Below are positions 31,549 to 40,520 of a DNA stretch of 64,000 nucleotides, in pieces. Within the stretch, counting starts at the first letter, position 1; each line of letters starts with the position of its first letter. This stretch comes from Streptomyces sp. MNU76 (GTDB lineage: Bacteria; Actinomycetota; Actinomycetes; Streptomycetales; Streptomycetaceae). The stretch lies in contig NZ_JAJKLK010000019.1 of assembly GCF_020982545.1 (NCBI RefSeq), positions 1,302,001 to 1,366,000 on the forward strand, written 5' to 3'. The notes under the pieces were generated by a model. It saw only the letters and a program-made list of their open reading frames with translations. It did no database searches and was not told the origin of the DNA. The position numbers were made by a program, and so were the translations under genes.

Positions 31549-33119
31549 ATGTCACCGACGACCTTCGCCACCGGCACGCCCGGTTCCCCGTCCGGACAGG
31601 ACGGGCTCGCCCGGGACGCCCTGACGGTCCTTCAGCCCGGCTTCACGGGCACCACCGCCCCCGACTGGCTGCTGCGCCGCCTCGGCGAGGGCCTCGCCTC
31701 CGTCGGTCTCTTCGGCCGCAACATCGTCTCGCCCGGACAACTCGCCGCCCTGACCGCGCAGCTGCGCGCCGAGCACGAGGACGTCCTGGTCGCGATCGAC
31801 GAGGAGGGCGGCGACGTCACCCGCCTGGAGGTCCGCACCGGGTCCTCCTTCCCGGGCAACCACGCCCTGGGCGCGGTCGACGACACCGACCTCACCCGAC
31901 AGGTCGCCTTCGCCCTGGGCCGCCGACTGGCGGAGTGCGGCGTCAACTTCAACTGGGCCCCGTCGGCGGACGTGAACGCCAACCCGTCCAACCCCGTCAT
32001 CGGGGTCCGCTCCTTCGGCGCCGACCCCGACCTGGTCGCCCGCCACACGGCCGCCTATGTCGGCGGCCTGCAGGCCGCGGGCGTCGCCGCCTGCACCAAG
32101 CACTTCCCGGGCCACGGCGACACCGCCGTCGACTCCCATCTCTCGCTGCCCCGCATCGACGCGGACCGCTCGCTGGTGGACACCCGGGACCTGGCCCCCT
32201 TCCGGGCCGCCATCGCCGCCGGGTCGCGCGCCATGATGAGCGCCCACATCCTGGTCCCGGTCCTGGACCCCGACGTTCCGGCAACGTTGTCCCACTCCGT
32301 CCTCACCGGCCTCCTCCGCGACGAGCTGGGCTACGACGGCCTCATCGTCACCGACGGCATGGAGATGCGGGCCATCGCCGGCACCTACGGCATCGAACAC
32401 GGCAGTGTCCTCGCGCTCGCCGCCGGTGCCGACGCCATCTGCGTCGGTGGCGGCCTCGCCGACGAGGAGACCGTCCTCCGCCTTCGCGACGCCCTCGTCA
32501 CCGCCGTCCGCACCGGCGAGCTGCCCGAGGAGCGCCTGGCGGACGCGGCGAACCGGGTCCGGGCTCTGGCGCGCTGGACGCGAGAGGCCGCCGGGGGAGC
32601 GGAAGGCGTCGACGGCACGTCGCCCGAGCGCCTCGGGCGGACCGACGGCGCCGACGGGGCATCGGTCTCGTGGCCGCCCGCCGCGCCCTGACGACGACGT
32701 TCACGGAGCCCTACGCCCCGCCCACCCAGCCCGTCTACGTCGCGGCCTTCACCCCGGTGGCGAACATCGCCGTGGGCGACGAGACCCCTGGGGCGTCGGC
32801 GCGGAACTGGCCCGCCTCCTCCCCGGCACCGAGACGGGCACCTTCGCCGGCGACAGCGCCGGTGCCTCGGCCCTGGCGGTCGCGGGCACTCGCCGGATCG
32901 TCGCCGTCGTCCGCGACGAACACCGCCACCCCTGGATGACCGCCGCCCTGGACATCCTCCTCACCACCCGCCCCGACACCATCGTGGTCGAGATGGGCGT
33001 CCCCAGTCCCCGCCCGAGCCGCCCTCCACATCGCCACCCACGGCGCCGCGAGGGTCTGCGGGAGGGCGGCGGCGGAGGTCATCGCGGGCGGGCGCCAGAG
33101 GCGGGACATCGTCTCCTAG
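31549..33119 (+). pseudogene. GH3 beta-N-acetylhexosaminidase, frame broken three times
   Basis: The first 370 residues are an intact GH3 catalytic domain of the NagZ type. They contain IDEEGGDVTR, the His/Asp dyad motif KHFPGHGDTAVDSH, and VTDGMEMRA with the nucleophile Asp. The rest of the C-terminal domain is present but shifted: GIGLVAARRALTTTFTEPY after about 32660, WGVGAELARLLPGTETGT after about 32785, and AALHIATHGAARVCGRAAA after about 33010. Adding or removing single bases in G or C runs restores one protein of roughly 520 residues ending at TAG 33117. It probably cleaves imported chitobiose. Assembly error is likelier than decay. Confidence 0.8.
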
Positions 33120-33211
33120 AGGCGGGACATCGTGCCGTCGAGGCGGGGACGCACCGACCCGCGCCCCACCCCGCCCCGAGAAACACACCGGACCCCGCCC
33201 GGAAACACACC

Positions 33212-33245
33212 GGCGCCACAGCCCTCCTCCCCGGGCTGTGGCGCC
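33212..33245 (+). terminator. Terminator of the das operon
   Basis: GGCGCCACAGCCC (33212-33224) pairs perfectly with GGGCTGTGGCGCC (33233-33245) over 13 bp with an 8-base loop, about 90 bp behind the GH3 stop. MITE copy 2 begins 21 bp later. Confidence 0.75.
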
Positions 33246-33265
33246 TACGTGTACCCCGGGCCGCC

Positions 33266-33434
33266 CTAGGGCGTGTTTCGAAAGTCCCGCACAGCACCCA
33301 CGGCGCCCGGCACGCACTCTCGCCGCACCGGCCGAAACCCCAAGTACGTCCAGTACGAGGGCTTTCGTCCGGCACGCCGAGAGCACGCACCGGACACCGC
33401 GGGCACCGCACAGGACTTTCGAAACACCCCCTAG
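33266..33434. mobile_element. MITE copy 2, 169 bp, CTAG-flanked
   Basis: It has the same length and structure as copy 1. CTAG lies at 33266-33269 and 33431-33434. Terminal repeats GTGTTTCGAAAGTCC face GGACTTTCGAAACAC. I count three differences from copy 1. The right CTAG supplies the TAG stop codon of nagB. No IS has been inserted here, so this is the cleanest copy. Confidence 0.8.
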
Positions 33435-34216
33435 ATGCCCTGCCAGTCCGGCTTGTTGTCGTACGTGTGCCGGAAGTAGTCCGCGAGCTTCAGCTTCGAC
33501 GCGGCGCCCTCGTCCACCACGACGGTCGCGTGGCGGTGCAGCTGCAGCGCCGACGCGGGGCACACAGCTGCCACCGGTCCCTCCACGGTCGCCGCGACGG
33601 CGTCCGCCTTGCCCTCGCCCGTGGCGAGCAGCACCAGGTGCCGGGCCTCCAGGATCGTGCCGATGCCCTGCGTGATGACGTGGTGCGGCACCTGGTCGAT
33701 GTCGCCGTCGAAGAACCGCGCGTTGTCGATCCGGGTCTGCTCGGTGAGGGTCTTGATCCGCGTCCGGGACGCGAGCGACGAGCACGGCTCGTTGAACCCG
33801 ATGTGCCCGTCGGTGCCTATGCCGAGCACCTGCAGGTCCACACCCCCCGCCTCGGCCAGCGCCCTGTCGTACGCCTCGCTGGCCCCCGCCACGTCCTCGG
33901 CGGTGCCGTCGGGCCCCATGAACGCGTCCATGCCGAGCCCCAGCGGCTCCAGTACCTCCCGTCGCAGCACCGAGCGGTAGGACTCGGGGTGCTCGGCCGG
34001 CAGCCCCACGTATTCGTCGAGCTGGGCCACCCGTGCCCGTGCGACGTCCACGGAGCCCGAGCGCACCTTCCGCGCCAGTGCCTCATAGATGGGCAGCGGG
34101 GTCGACCCCGTGGCCACCCCGAGCAACGCGTCGGGCTTCCGCCGGAGCAACTCCGCCATCGCCTCGGCTATGAGCTCGCCACCCGCCTTGGCATCCGGAA
34201 CGATGACAACTTCCAC
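33431..34216 (-). CDS. nagB: Glucosamine-6-phosphate deaminase
   Basis: NagB converts glucosamine-6-phosphate to fructose-6-phosphate and ammonia, removing the DasR inducer. The 261-residue protein has VATGSTPLPIYEAL (phosphate loop), LDEYVGL and GIGTDGHIGFNEP, all standard for the family. The start is GTG 34216 (VEVVIVPDAKAG). A dre site lies 71 bp upstream of the start, tying it to DasR. The TAG stop coincides with the CTAG border of MITE copy 2, but the protein ends normally at WQGI. Confidence 0.95.
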   Translation of the reverse strand: MEVVIVPDAKAGGELIAEAMAELLRRKPDALLGVATGSTPLPIYEALARKVRSGSVDVARARVAQLDEYVGLPAEHPESYRSVLRREVLEPLGLGMDAFMGPDGTAEDVAGASEAYDRALAEAGGVDLQVLGIGTDGHIGFNEPCSSLASRTRIKTLTEQTRIDNARFFDGDIDQVPHHVITQGIGTILEARHLVLLATGEGKADAVAATVEGPVAAVCPASALQLHRHATVVVDEGAASKLKLADYFRHTYDNKPDWQGI

Positions 34217-34286
34217 GCTGGCCTGCCGATCTGGAACGTAGGACTCAAGAGGACTCGACCGGAATCCGCGGGTCAAGCACCTTTCA

Positions 34287-34302
34287 TGTGGTGTAGACCA
34301 AT
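34287..34302 (-). promoter_or_regulatory. dre site upstream of nagB
   Basis: On the minus strand ATTGGTCTACACCACA closely matches ACTGGTCTAGACCACT. It lies 71-86 bp before the nagB start. Confidence 0.75.
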
Positions 34303-34473
34303 CTAGCAGGGGTGGCCCCCTCTCCACAGGGGTCGCGCGTGAGGCCGGTCACCGGCCGGGCGGCGGCGTTCCGGCCCGCCCCCGGGCCGAAGCGGGCTAC
34401 TCTGCGAGTGGACCGTCCGCGGATGTCGGACAAGGGAACAACAACAAACATCCGCCAACGCATGGACACACGC

Positions 34474-34489
34474 AGTGGTCTAGTCAACA
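34474..34489. promoter_or_regulatory. Second dre-like site in the nagB-kinase gap
   Basis: AGTGGTCTAGTCAACA shares 12 of 16 positions with the dre consensus, including the TGGTCTAG core. It may serve nagB at a distance or the downstream kinase. Confidence 0.5.
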
Positions 34490-34797
34490 ATGCGTGGTAG
34501 AGCATGTGATCGATCAGCGGCCCACCGCCGGCGATCGCACGCGACGACAAGCCTCCGTCTTCCCCGCACAGGAAGGCGGACCGAGGACCCGGCGCTCTCT
34601 GCCCTGACTGCTCCGGATCCTCATCCTTCGGCCGACTGGGACCGCACACCCCACGGTCGATGTTGCTCCGGGCTGCGGTGCCGGGAGGGCTGAGGGTCCC
34701 TCTCAGGCGCCGCGGCCCGCGGGTGTTCCCGGGCCCGTACCGGCCACTCCAGCAGCCGTTTCCGGTCATCTCCGTACCGCCAGGTACGCTCGCACAC

Positions 34798-36273
34798 GTG
34801 CCCTCCATGAACGAACTCGTCCGCCAGCACACCGCCCTCAGCGACTCCGACCTGGAGTGGCTGCACCTGCTGGTGTCGGAGTGGCAGTTGCTGTCCGACC
34901 TCTCCTTCGCCGACCTGGTCCTCTGGGTCCCCACGCGCGACGGCACCCGTTATGTCTCCGTGGCCCAGATGCGCCCCAACACCGGCCCCACCTCGTACCA
35001 GGACGACATGGTCGGCCACCTGGTCCCGCGCGGCCGGAGGCCCCTGCTCGACGCCGCGCACGACGAGGGCCGGATCGTCCGCGAGGGCGACCCGGAGTGG
35101 CGCGAGGAGGTGCCCGTGCGGGTCGAGTCCATCCCCGTGCGCAGGGAGGGGCGCGTCCTCGGCGTCATCGCGCGCAACACCAATCTGCTGACCGTGCGGA
35201 CCCCGAGCCGCCTGGAGCTGACCTATCTCCAGAGCGCCTCCGACCTGGCCCAGATGATCGCCGCGGGCGCGTTCCCCTTCCCCGACCAGCAGGTCGACAT
35301 GGACGCCTCGCCGCGCGTCGGCGACGGGCTGATCAGGCTCGACGCCGACGGCATCGTCCAGTACGCCTCCCCGAACGCCCTCTCCGCCTACCACCGCCTC
35401 GGCCTCGCCGCCGACCTGGTGGGCTGCCACCTCGGCCGTACGACCGCCGAACTCGCCCCTTCCCGGGGCCCGGTCGACGAGGCGCTCGCCAAGCTGGCGA
35501 GCGGGTGGGCGCCCCGCGAGTTCGAGATCGAGTCCAGCGACGGGGTGATCCAGTTCCGGGCGATCCCCCTCAAGCCCAAGGGCCCGCGCATCGGTTCACT
35601 GGTGCTGCTGCGGGATGTGACCGAACTGCGGCGCCGCGAGCGCGAGTTGATCACCAAGGACGCGACCATCCGGGAGATCCACCACCGGGTGAAGAACAAC
35701 CTCCAGACCGTGGCCGCCCTGTTGCGTCTCCAGGCCCGGCGCATCGAGTCCGAGCGCGGCCGGGAGGCCCTCGAAGAGGCCGTACGACGGGTCGGGTCGA
35801 TCGCGATCGTGCATGAGACGCTGTCCCAGAATCTGGACGAGCGGGTGGAGTTCGACGAGATCGCCGACCGGGTGCTCGCGATGGTCGCCGAGATCTCACC
35901 GGGCAAGGTCGCCGGCCGGCGCACCGGACGGTTCGGCATCCTGGACGCGGAGGTCGCCACCCCGCTGTCCATGGTCCTCACCGAGATCCTGCAGAACGCC
36001 CTCGAACACGGTTTCCGCGAGGGCGACACCGGCACGGTCGAGGTCTCGGCCGTCCGGGGCGGCACCTCCAAGGAGGCCCGGCTGCTCGTCACCGTCCAGG
36101 ACGACGGCGTCGGCCTCCCCGAGGGCTTCGACCCGCACCGCTCGGGCAACCTCGGCCTGCAGATCGTACGGACCCTGGTGGAGGGGGAGTTGGGCGGCAC
36201 CTTCGACATGGTCCCGGCGCCGGAGCGGGGCACCCGGGTGATCCTGGACATCCCGGTGCGCGCCCAGAAGTAG
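34798..36273 (+). CDS. Cytoplasmic sensor histidine kinase (HisKA_2/HWE-like)
   Basis: This 491-residue soluble kinase has an N-terminal GAF-like sensor (about 20-165) and a PAS-like domain (RLDADGIVQYASPNALSAYH near residue 180). The phospho-acceptor region is IREIHHRVKNNLQTVAALLR (about residue 295), with the HRVKNNLQ box of the HisKA_2 family. The ATPase part has EILQNALEHGF (N box) and DDGVGLPEGF (G box). It has no membrane helix and no adjacent response regulator, so it is an orphan. The start may be GTG 34798 or ATG 34807. It is conserved beside wblE in Streptomyces. Confidence 0.88.
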   Translation: MPSMNELVRQHTALSDSDLEWLHLLVSEWQLLSDLSFADLVLWVPTRDGTRYVSVAQMRPNTGPTSYQDDMVGHLVPRGRRPLLDAAHDEGRIVREGDPEWREEVPVRVESIPVRREGRVLGVIARNTNLLTVRTPSRLELTYLQSASDLAQMIAAGAFPFPDQQVDMDASPRVGDGLIRLDADGIVQYASPNALSAYHRLGLAADLVGCHLGRTTAELAPSRGPVDEALAKLASGWAPREFEIESSDGVIQFRAIPLKPKGPRIGSLVLLRDVTELRRRERELITKDATIREIHHRVKNNLQTVAALLRLQARRIESERGREALEEAVRRVGSIAIVHETLSQNLDERVEFDEIADRVLAMVAEISPGKVAGRRTGRFGILDAEVATPLSMVLTEILQNALEHGFREGDTGTVEVSAVRGGTSKEARLLVTVQDDGVGLPEGFDPHRSGNLGLQIVRTLVEGELGGTFDMVPAPERGTRVILDIPVRAQK

Positions 36274-36331
36274 CGGGCGTACGGCGGCCGTAGCACTGGC
36301 GGGTCCACAGCCGGCGTACCCGAAACAGCAC

Positions 36332-36364
36332 CGAGCCCCGGACCATCATGTGGTCCGGGGCTCG
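36332..36364. terminator. Perfect 14-bp hairpin terminator
   Basis: CGAGCCCCGGACCA at 36332-36345 pairs with TGGTCCGGGGCTCG at 36351-36364 around a 5-base loop. It lies between the convergent kinase and wblE genes. Confidence 0.8.
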
Positions 36365-36474
36365 GGCTCGTGGCTGATTAAGCGCACCGGGGGCACTGCG
36401 CGCTGCGGCTCGGGGGCGGGAGATGCGCACTCGCTGTGCGCGCCGCCAAGCTCAGGCTATTGCTGGGTGGGATG

Positions 36475-36732
36475 TCAGGCGGATGCCTGACGGGCCCGGT
36501 TGCGGGCGGCGCGGCGCTTCATGGCGCGGCGCTCGTCCTCGCTGAGACCACCCCAGACGCCGGAGTCCTGGCCGGACTCAAGCGCCCACTGCAGACACTG
36601 CTCGATAACCGGGCAGCGACGGCAGACAGCCTTGGCTTCCTCGATCTGCAGCAGCGCAGGACCGGTGTTGCCGATGGGGAAGAAGAGCTCGGGGTCTTCC
36701 TCGCGGCAAACGGCGTTGTGACGCCAGTCCAT
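36475..36732 (-). CDS. wblE: WhiB-like iron-sulfur protein WblE
   Basis: WhiB-like proteins carry a 4Fe-4S cluster and regulate transcription with the principal sigma factor. This 85-residue protein has the four cluster cysteines Cys9, Cys37, Cys40 and Cys46 (CX2CX5C), the SGVWGG turn, and a basic tail MKRRAARNRARQ for DNA contact. It matches my memory of WblE, a widely conserved actinobacterial member (WhiB1 in Mycobacterium). The start ATG 36732 has an AAGGAGAGG site. It is transcribed alone, from a promoter with TTCACA and TGTAAT boxes. Confidence 0.95.
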   Translation of the reverse strand: MDWRHNAVCREEDPELFFPIGNTGPALLQIEEAKAVCRRCPVIEQCLQWALESGQDSGVWGGLSEDERRAMKRRAARNRARQASA

Positions 36733-37051
36733 GGCTGCTACCTCTCCTTGGTATTACATGCACGTTAGCTTGTGAATGTGAACGCTTTCACGAATCCCTC
36801 AACAAGTGAAGGGCCGATCACCAGACGGACTGGTGTGGTCCTGTGGATTGAGGAGGGGTTCTGGCGCTTGCTTGAGCCGGTGTTGCGGGCTGTCCCGAGC
36901 GCCACGTAGAGACTCGCAAACCTCAGCGGCGGATACAACCCCTTCCGGAAAGTTTTTTTTGATTCCTCGGTGTCGACTGTGTCACAGCCGTACTTCCATG
37001 GGGTGGATCCTGGCCTAAACGTTCGAGTGGAAGGACTTTTGCCCGTTCCGC
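36733..37051. other. wblE upstream region with an A8 tract
   Basis: This 319-bp non-coding region separates wblE from the upstream lipid kinase gene. It holds the wblE promoter and a run of eight T (36953-36960 area, A8 on the minus strand), unusual in this GC-rich DNA. It may bend DNA or end transcription of the kinase gene. The small open frame across it looks non-coding. Confidence 0.5.
36753..36782 (-). promoter_or_regulatory. wblE promoter candidate
   Basis: On the minus strand TTCACA (complement of 36777-36782) and TGTAAT (complement of 36753-36758) are 18 bp apart, 21 bp before the wblE start. This is a reasonable fit to a housekeeping promoter. Confidence 0.5.
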
Positions 37052-38023
37052 TCACACAATCACACGCAGTGCACGGCGTACGCCTGTGAACGTCACGCTC
37101 GTTCGCAGTCCGAGGTGGTCGCCGTCCATCTGGAGGGGGAGGGGCACCTTCGAATGCAAGGTGAAGTCGGTCAGGTCGTGCAGGGTGGTGGCGTGCTTGC
37201 CCTGGGGTCCCCGCTCGGGGGACGAAGTGAGCAACTGTGTGCCATATCGGGCGAGCGCGGGCGTCGACATGCGGCTGAGACCGAGCACGTCGAGACCTTT
37301 ATCGAACGAGGCCTTAGGCGACGCGTACACCGGGCGATTGCCCAGAAACGTCCAGGGGGACGTGTTGCAGACTATGGACAGCACAAGATCGGAAATCGGG
37401 TCCTCGCCGACCCGCTCCAAAGTGATCGTGCCGAGTCTGCGATGGGGCTCCTCCAGAAACTGCCGGAAAGCCTGACGCAGGTAAAGGGCGTGTGTGGATT
37501 TCCGTCCGCGTTCCCGCTGTTGCTCGACCCGGCCGATCACACCCGCGTCGAATCCGAGGCCCGCGCAGAAGGTGAACCAGCGGGACGGGACCGCCTCGTC
37601 CTCCGTGCCCGGGGTGCCGGAGGCCATGCCCAGGCCGACCGTGCGCTCCCGGCTCTCGCGCAGCGCGTCGAGCAGGACGCCGGTCGCCTCCACGGCGTCG
37701 TTGGGCAGACCCAGGGCGCGGGCGAAGACATTGGTGGAGCCGCCGGGGACCACGGCGAGACGGGGCAGACGGTCGGGGTCGGGGCCGTGGTGCAGCAGGC
37801 CGTTGACGACCTCGTTGACCGTGCCGTCGCCGCCGAGCGCGACGACCAGTTCTATGTCGCCCTTGCCCTCCGCGGCCTGGCGGGCGAGATCCCGGGCGTG
37901 ACCCCGGTACTCGGTGGTCACCGCCTCCAGCTTCATCTCGCTGGCGAGAGCGTGGATCAGCACATCGCGCGTACGTGCGCTTGTGGTGGTTGCCGCCGGA
38001 TTGACCACGAGAAGTGCACGCAT
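37052..38023 (-). CDS. Diacylglycerol kinase-family lipid kinase
   Basis: This 323-residue lipid kinase of the DAGK/LCB5/YegS superfamily phosphorylates diacylglycerol or a related lipid. The nucleotide-binding GGDGTVNEVVNGL is at about residues 64-76, with VVPGGSTNVFARALG and the later FCAGLGFDAGVIGRVEQ. The start is ATG 38023 (MRALLVVNPAATT); the extension upstream is not family-like. It stands alone between wblE and a small divergent membrane protein gene. The lipid substrate is inferred from family only. Confidence 0.9.
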   Translation of the reverse strand: MRALLVVNPAATTTSARTRDVLIHALASEMKLEAVTTEYRGHARDLARQAAEGKGDIELVVALGGDGTVNEVVNGLLHHGPDPDRLPRLAVVPGGSTNVFARALGLPNDAVEATGVLLDALRESRERTVGLGMASGTPGTEDEAVPSRWFTFCAGLGFDAGVIGRVEQQRERGRKSTHALYLRQAFRQFLEEPHRRLGTITLERVGEDPISDLVLSIVCNTSPWTFLGNRPVYASPKASFDKGLDVLGLSRMSTPALARYGTQLLTSSPERGPQGKHATTLHDLTDFTLHSKVPLPLQMDGDHLGLRTSVTFTGVRRALRVIV

Positions 38024-38195
38024 GAGTTGCAGGGTACCTACTGGGTGGTACCCGGCCCATACCGAGGTGCGGATCAAGGGAGAGATCAGGTAGTGACGAT
38101 GAGCACGTGGGGCGCGCGAACACGGTGCATGTGCCGGAAACCGGGCCGGGCGCCGGGGGCTCAGCGGGCGACGGGGCGAGGGCTACCCTTCAGGG

Positions 38196-38647
38196 GTGAG
38201 CCCTGAGCAGACCCCCACGCCGGACACCTCCGACGCCGAGCCCCGCCCCGGGCGGCTGACCGCCGCGGCGGCGCTGGCCGCGCTGGAGGGGTGGCCCTGC
38301 TGGTGGGCGGCGGGGCCATGCTCGTCGTCGGCCTCACCAGTGACGCGGACGACGTGAGCACCGGCGCCACCGGCGGCATCACCCTGATCGCGCTGGCCCT
38401 GCTGCCGCTGATCGCCGCGCGCGGGCTGCTGCTGCGGCGGAGCTGGAGCCGGGGGCCCGCCGTCATCACCCAGATCATGGCGCTGCCGGTGGCCTACAAC
38501 CTGCTGCGGGCCGACAGCGTGGCGATCCCGGCGGGCATCGCGCTGGCGGTGGTCGCCGTGGCCGCGCTGGTCCTCCTGATCAACCCCGCCACGACCCAGG
38601 CCCTCGACATCCAGGGTCCGGGCCGCGCCCAGCAACCGAAGCCGTAG
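38196..38647 (+). pseudogene. Small conserved membrane protein, one-base frameshift
   Basis: GTG 38196 opens a product VSPEQTPTPDTSDAEPRPG whose frame runs into LAALEG. The hydrophobic continuation VALLVGGGAMLVVGLTSD lies one base earlier in frame. One extra G in the GGGG run near 38288-38291 would make a single protein of about 150 residues. It would have four membrane helices (VVGL, LIALALLPLIAARGLLL, IMALPVAYNLLR, ALAVVAVAALVLL). A neighbour of similar shape lies beside sigH in other Streptomyces. The break fits the window-wide indel pattern, so the gene is probably intact. Confidence 0.7.
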
Positions 38648-39362
38648 CGGGCAGCGGGCAGCCGGGCGGACGAGAAGGCCGAAGCCTGCTGCGGCGGGTG
38701 GCGGCGAAAGTCGCGTGCGAGGTCGGCCGGGCGGCTGTACAGGACCGGTGGCTGCACTGGACCGAGGGGCCCACGGGGCAGGGGCAGCCGGACACAGAGC
38801 GAAGACTCCGGGTGCGCTGACGGCTTTCTGGAGCCGGCCCGGCGCCGGCACACATCCTCGACCCCGCGGGGGAGGGCGACCGGGTCGAGACGGTCCTCAA
38901 GGAGAAGATCGCTGCCGCGAGGTCCATCTGACAGGTCAGAGCCGACCGCGCGCGTTCGCCGAGACCGCGGTCGGCTACCTGGAGGGCCTGACGGCGGCCG
39001 GGAAGACGTCCGCCCCCGCGAGACGTCCTCCATGGGGCGGGTCCTCCATGGGGTGGACGGGCAGTCAGCAGCTGATCGTGGCCCACGCGCAGCCGCCAGT
39101 CTCCGGCGTCGGTCGCGAGCCGTCACCCGTGTTCGGACCCGGCGCGCTGTCGCGGAGGGCGAAGCCGTCGGTGCCCGTGTGCCGGTGGGGGCATCGCCGA
39201 CCGGCCGGTCGCCGGGGGGCGTGGCGTTCGTCGAGGTGAGCGTGGTGCGCGGGTGTGGTCGAGGGGTGTGGCCCGGTCGCGCGCCGGCGCGACCGTCGCT
39301 TCGTCCCGTTCCTCCTCGACCTCCGCGGCTCTCTTCTCTCCGCTCCCGCCGGGACTCTCGCG
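38648..39362. other. 715-bp region without a recognisable intact gene
   Basis: Fragments that look once-coding are visible on the plus strand, such as AVQDRWLHWTEGPTG, HILDPAGEGDRVETVLKEKI and TAVGYLEGLTAAGKTS. They are in different frames and interrupted by stops. A 16-bp unit with GTCCTCCATGGGG is repeated near 39023-39054. This may be a decayed gene or one broken by several base errors. I do not recognise a family. Confidence 0.45.
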
Positions 39363-40520
39363 CTACTCCTCGACGAGCAGCTTCTCCCGCAGTTGCGCCA
39401 GGGTGCGCGCCAGCAGTCGGGAGACGTGCATCTGGGAGATGCCGACCTCCTGGGCGATCTGCGACTGGGTCATGTTGCCGAAGAACCGCAGCAGCAGGAT
39501 CCGCTTCTCGCGCGGCGGGAGGTCCTCCAGCAACGGCTTCAAAGACTCCCGGTACTCGACGCCCTCCAGCGCCTCGTCCTCCGCGCCGAGGGTGTCCGCG
39601 ACCGCCGGGGACTCGTCGTCGGTGTCGGGGACGTCCAGGGAGAGCGTGGAGTACGCGTTGGCCGACTCCAGGCCCTCCAGCACCTCCTCCTCGGAGATGG
39701 CCAGCTTCTCGGCCAGCTCGTGCACCGTCGGGGAACGCCCGTGCTGCTGCGACAGCTCGGCCGTGGCCGTGGTCAGCGCGAGCCGCAGCTCCTGGAGCCG
39801 ACGCGGTACCCGTACCGCCCAGCCCTTGTCGCGGAAGTGGCGCTTGATCTCGCCGACGACCGTCGGGGTCGCGTACGTGGAGAACTCCACGCCGCGGTCC
39901 GGGTCGAAGCGGTCCACGGACTTGATCAGGCCGATGGTGGCGACCTGGGTCAGGTCGTCCAGCGGCTCGCCGCGGTTGCGGAACCGGCGTGCGAGGTGCT
40001 CCACGAGCGGCAGGTGCATCCGGACGAGCCGGTTGCGCAGCTCCGCGTACTCGGCGCTGCCGTCCGGCAGGGCGCGCAGCTCGACGAACAGGGCTCGCGC
40101 CCCGCTGCGGTCCTGCGGGTCGTGCTGTGTGCTCCGCACGGGCTGCGCGTTCGGCGCGCCCGCCTCGTCGTGTCGCTCGTGCTCGCTCATAGTCCCGCCC
40201 GCCGTCACCGTTCCCCCAGCTCTCGACTGTGCTCGAGCGGGGGAGGCCCCAGTCCGCCCTCGTGAGGACGTGGTGCTCCGTAGGGCACCCTCCGGATCCC
40301 GTTGCCCGTCGGAGGACACCTCGTCGTCGGACGGCTCCGCCCACCGAGACGCTCCGGCCGCCGCCGAGGACTCGTCCTCCGGGTGCGGCCGGGCCTGCTC
40401 GGGGATGCCGTCGACGCCGTCCGTCAGATGCGCCGGCCCACGCGGACCGCCGTCGTCCTCAGCGGGCAGTTCCCGTGTGCCGCGTTCTTCGTCCCGCACC
40501 GGCCCGTCCCCGTTCCTCAC
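39363..40520 (-). CDS. sigH: SigB/SigF-type stress sigma factor SigH with long N-terminus
   Basis: This 385-residue sigma factor belongs to the SigB/F/G group and in S. coelicolor acts in osmotic stress and development. Region 2 shows PLVEHLARRFRNRGEPLDDL and DRGVEFSTYATPTVVGEIKR. Region 4 shows LRFFGNMTQSQIAQEVGISQ. The start GTG 40520 overlaps the anti-sigma stop (GTGA). A second start at 40190 (MSEHERHDEAG) would give 275 residues. S. coelicolor SigH is known to exist in several N-terminal forms. The acidic 110-residue extension here includes a dispersed-repeat sequence at 40211-40250. Confidence 0.9.
   Translation of the reverse strand: MRNGDGPVRDEERGTRELPAEDDGGPRGPAHLTDGVDGIPEQARPHPEDESSAAAGASRWAEPSDDEVSSDGQRDPEGALRSTTSSRGRTGASPARAQSRAGGTVTAGGTMSEHERHDEAGAPNAQPVRSTQHDPQDRSGARALFVELRALPDGSAEYAELRNRLVRMHLPLVEHLARRFRNRGEPLDDLTQVATIGLIKSVDRFDPDRGVEFSTYATPTVVGEIKRHFRDKGWAVRVPRRLQELRLALTTATAELSQQHGRSPTVHELAEKLAISEEEVLEGLESANAYSTLSLDVPDTDDESPAVADTLGAEDEALEGVEYRESLKPLLEDLPPREKRILLLRFFGNMTQSQIAQEVGISQMHVSRLLARTLAQLREKLLVEE
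40211..40250. repeat. Dispersed palindromic repeat inside sigH N-terminal coding
   Basis: TTCCCCCAGCTCTCGACTGT followed by GCTCGAGCGGGGGAGGCCCC is a widely dispersed hairpin sequence of Streptomyces genomes (recalled). Here it lies in frame within the extended sigH reading frame, 21 bp upstream of the internal start at 40190. Confidence 0.65.

Larger units (their letters stand above)
34217..34797. other. Divergent intergenic region nagB / sensor kinase
   Basis: This 581-bp stretch carries two dre-like sites, listed separately, and the nagB leader. It also has GC-rich sequence before the kinase gene. Open frames inside it show no domain. I see no RNA gene. Confidence 0.6.

Noticed and set aside
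30759..32939. 726-codon plus-strand frame across dasC and the GH3 gene
   Set aside because: Only a short piece near 32665-32785 is real, and that belongs to the frameshifted GH3 protein. The remainder is out of frame to dasC and GH3.
32692..33119. Separate small gene downstream of the GH3 enzyme
   Set aside because: The segments align in order as the C-terminal domain of one GH3 protein once single-base breaks are allowed. No separate start or ribosome site is needed.
36765..37055. 96-codon minus-strand frame upstream of wblE
   Set aside because: It covers the wblE promoter and an A8 tract, has poor coding bias and no recognisable domain.
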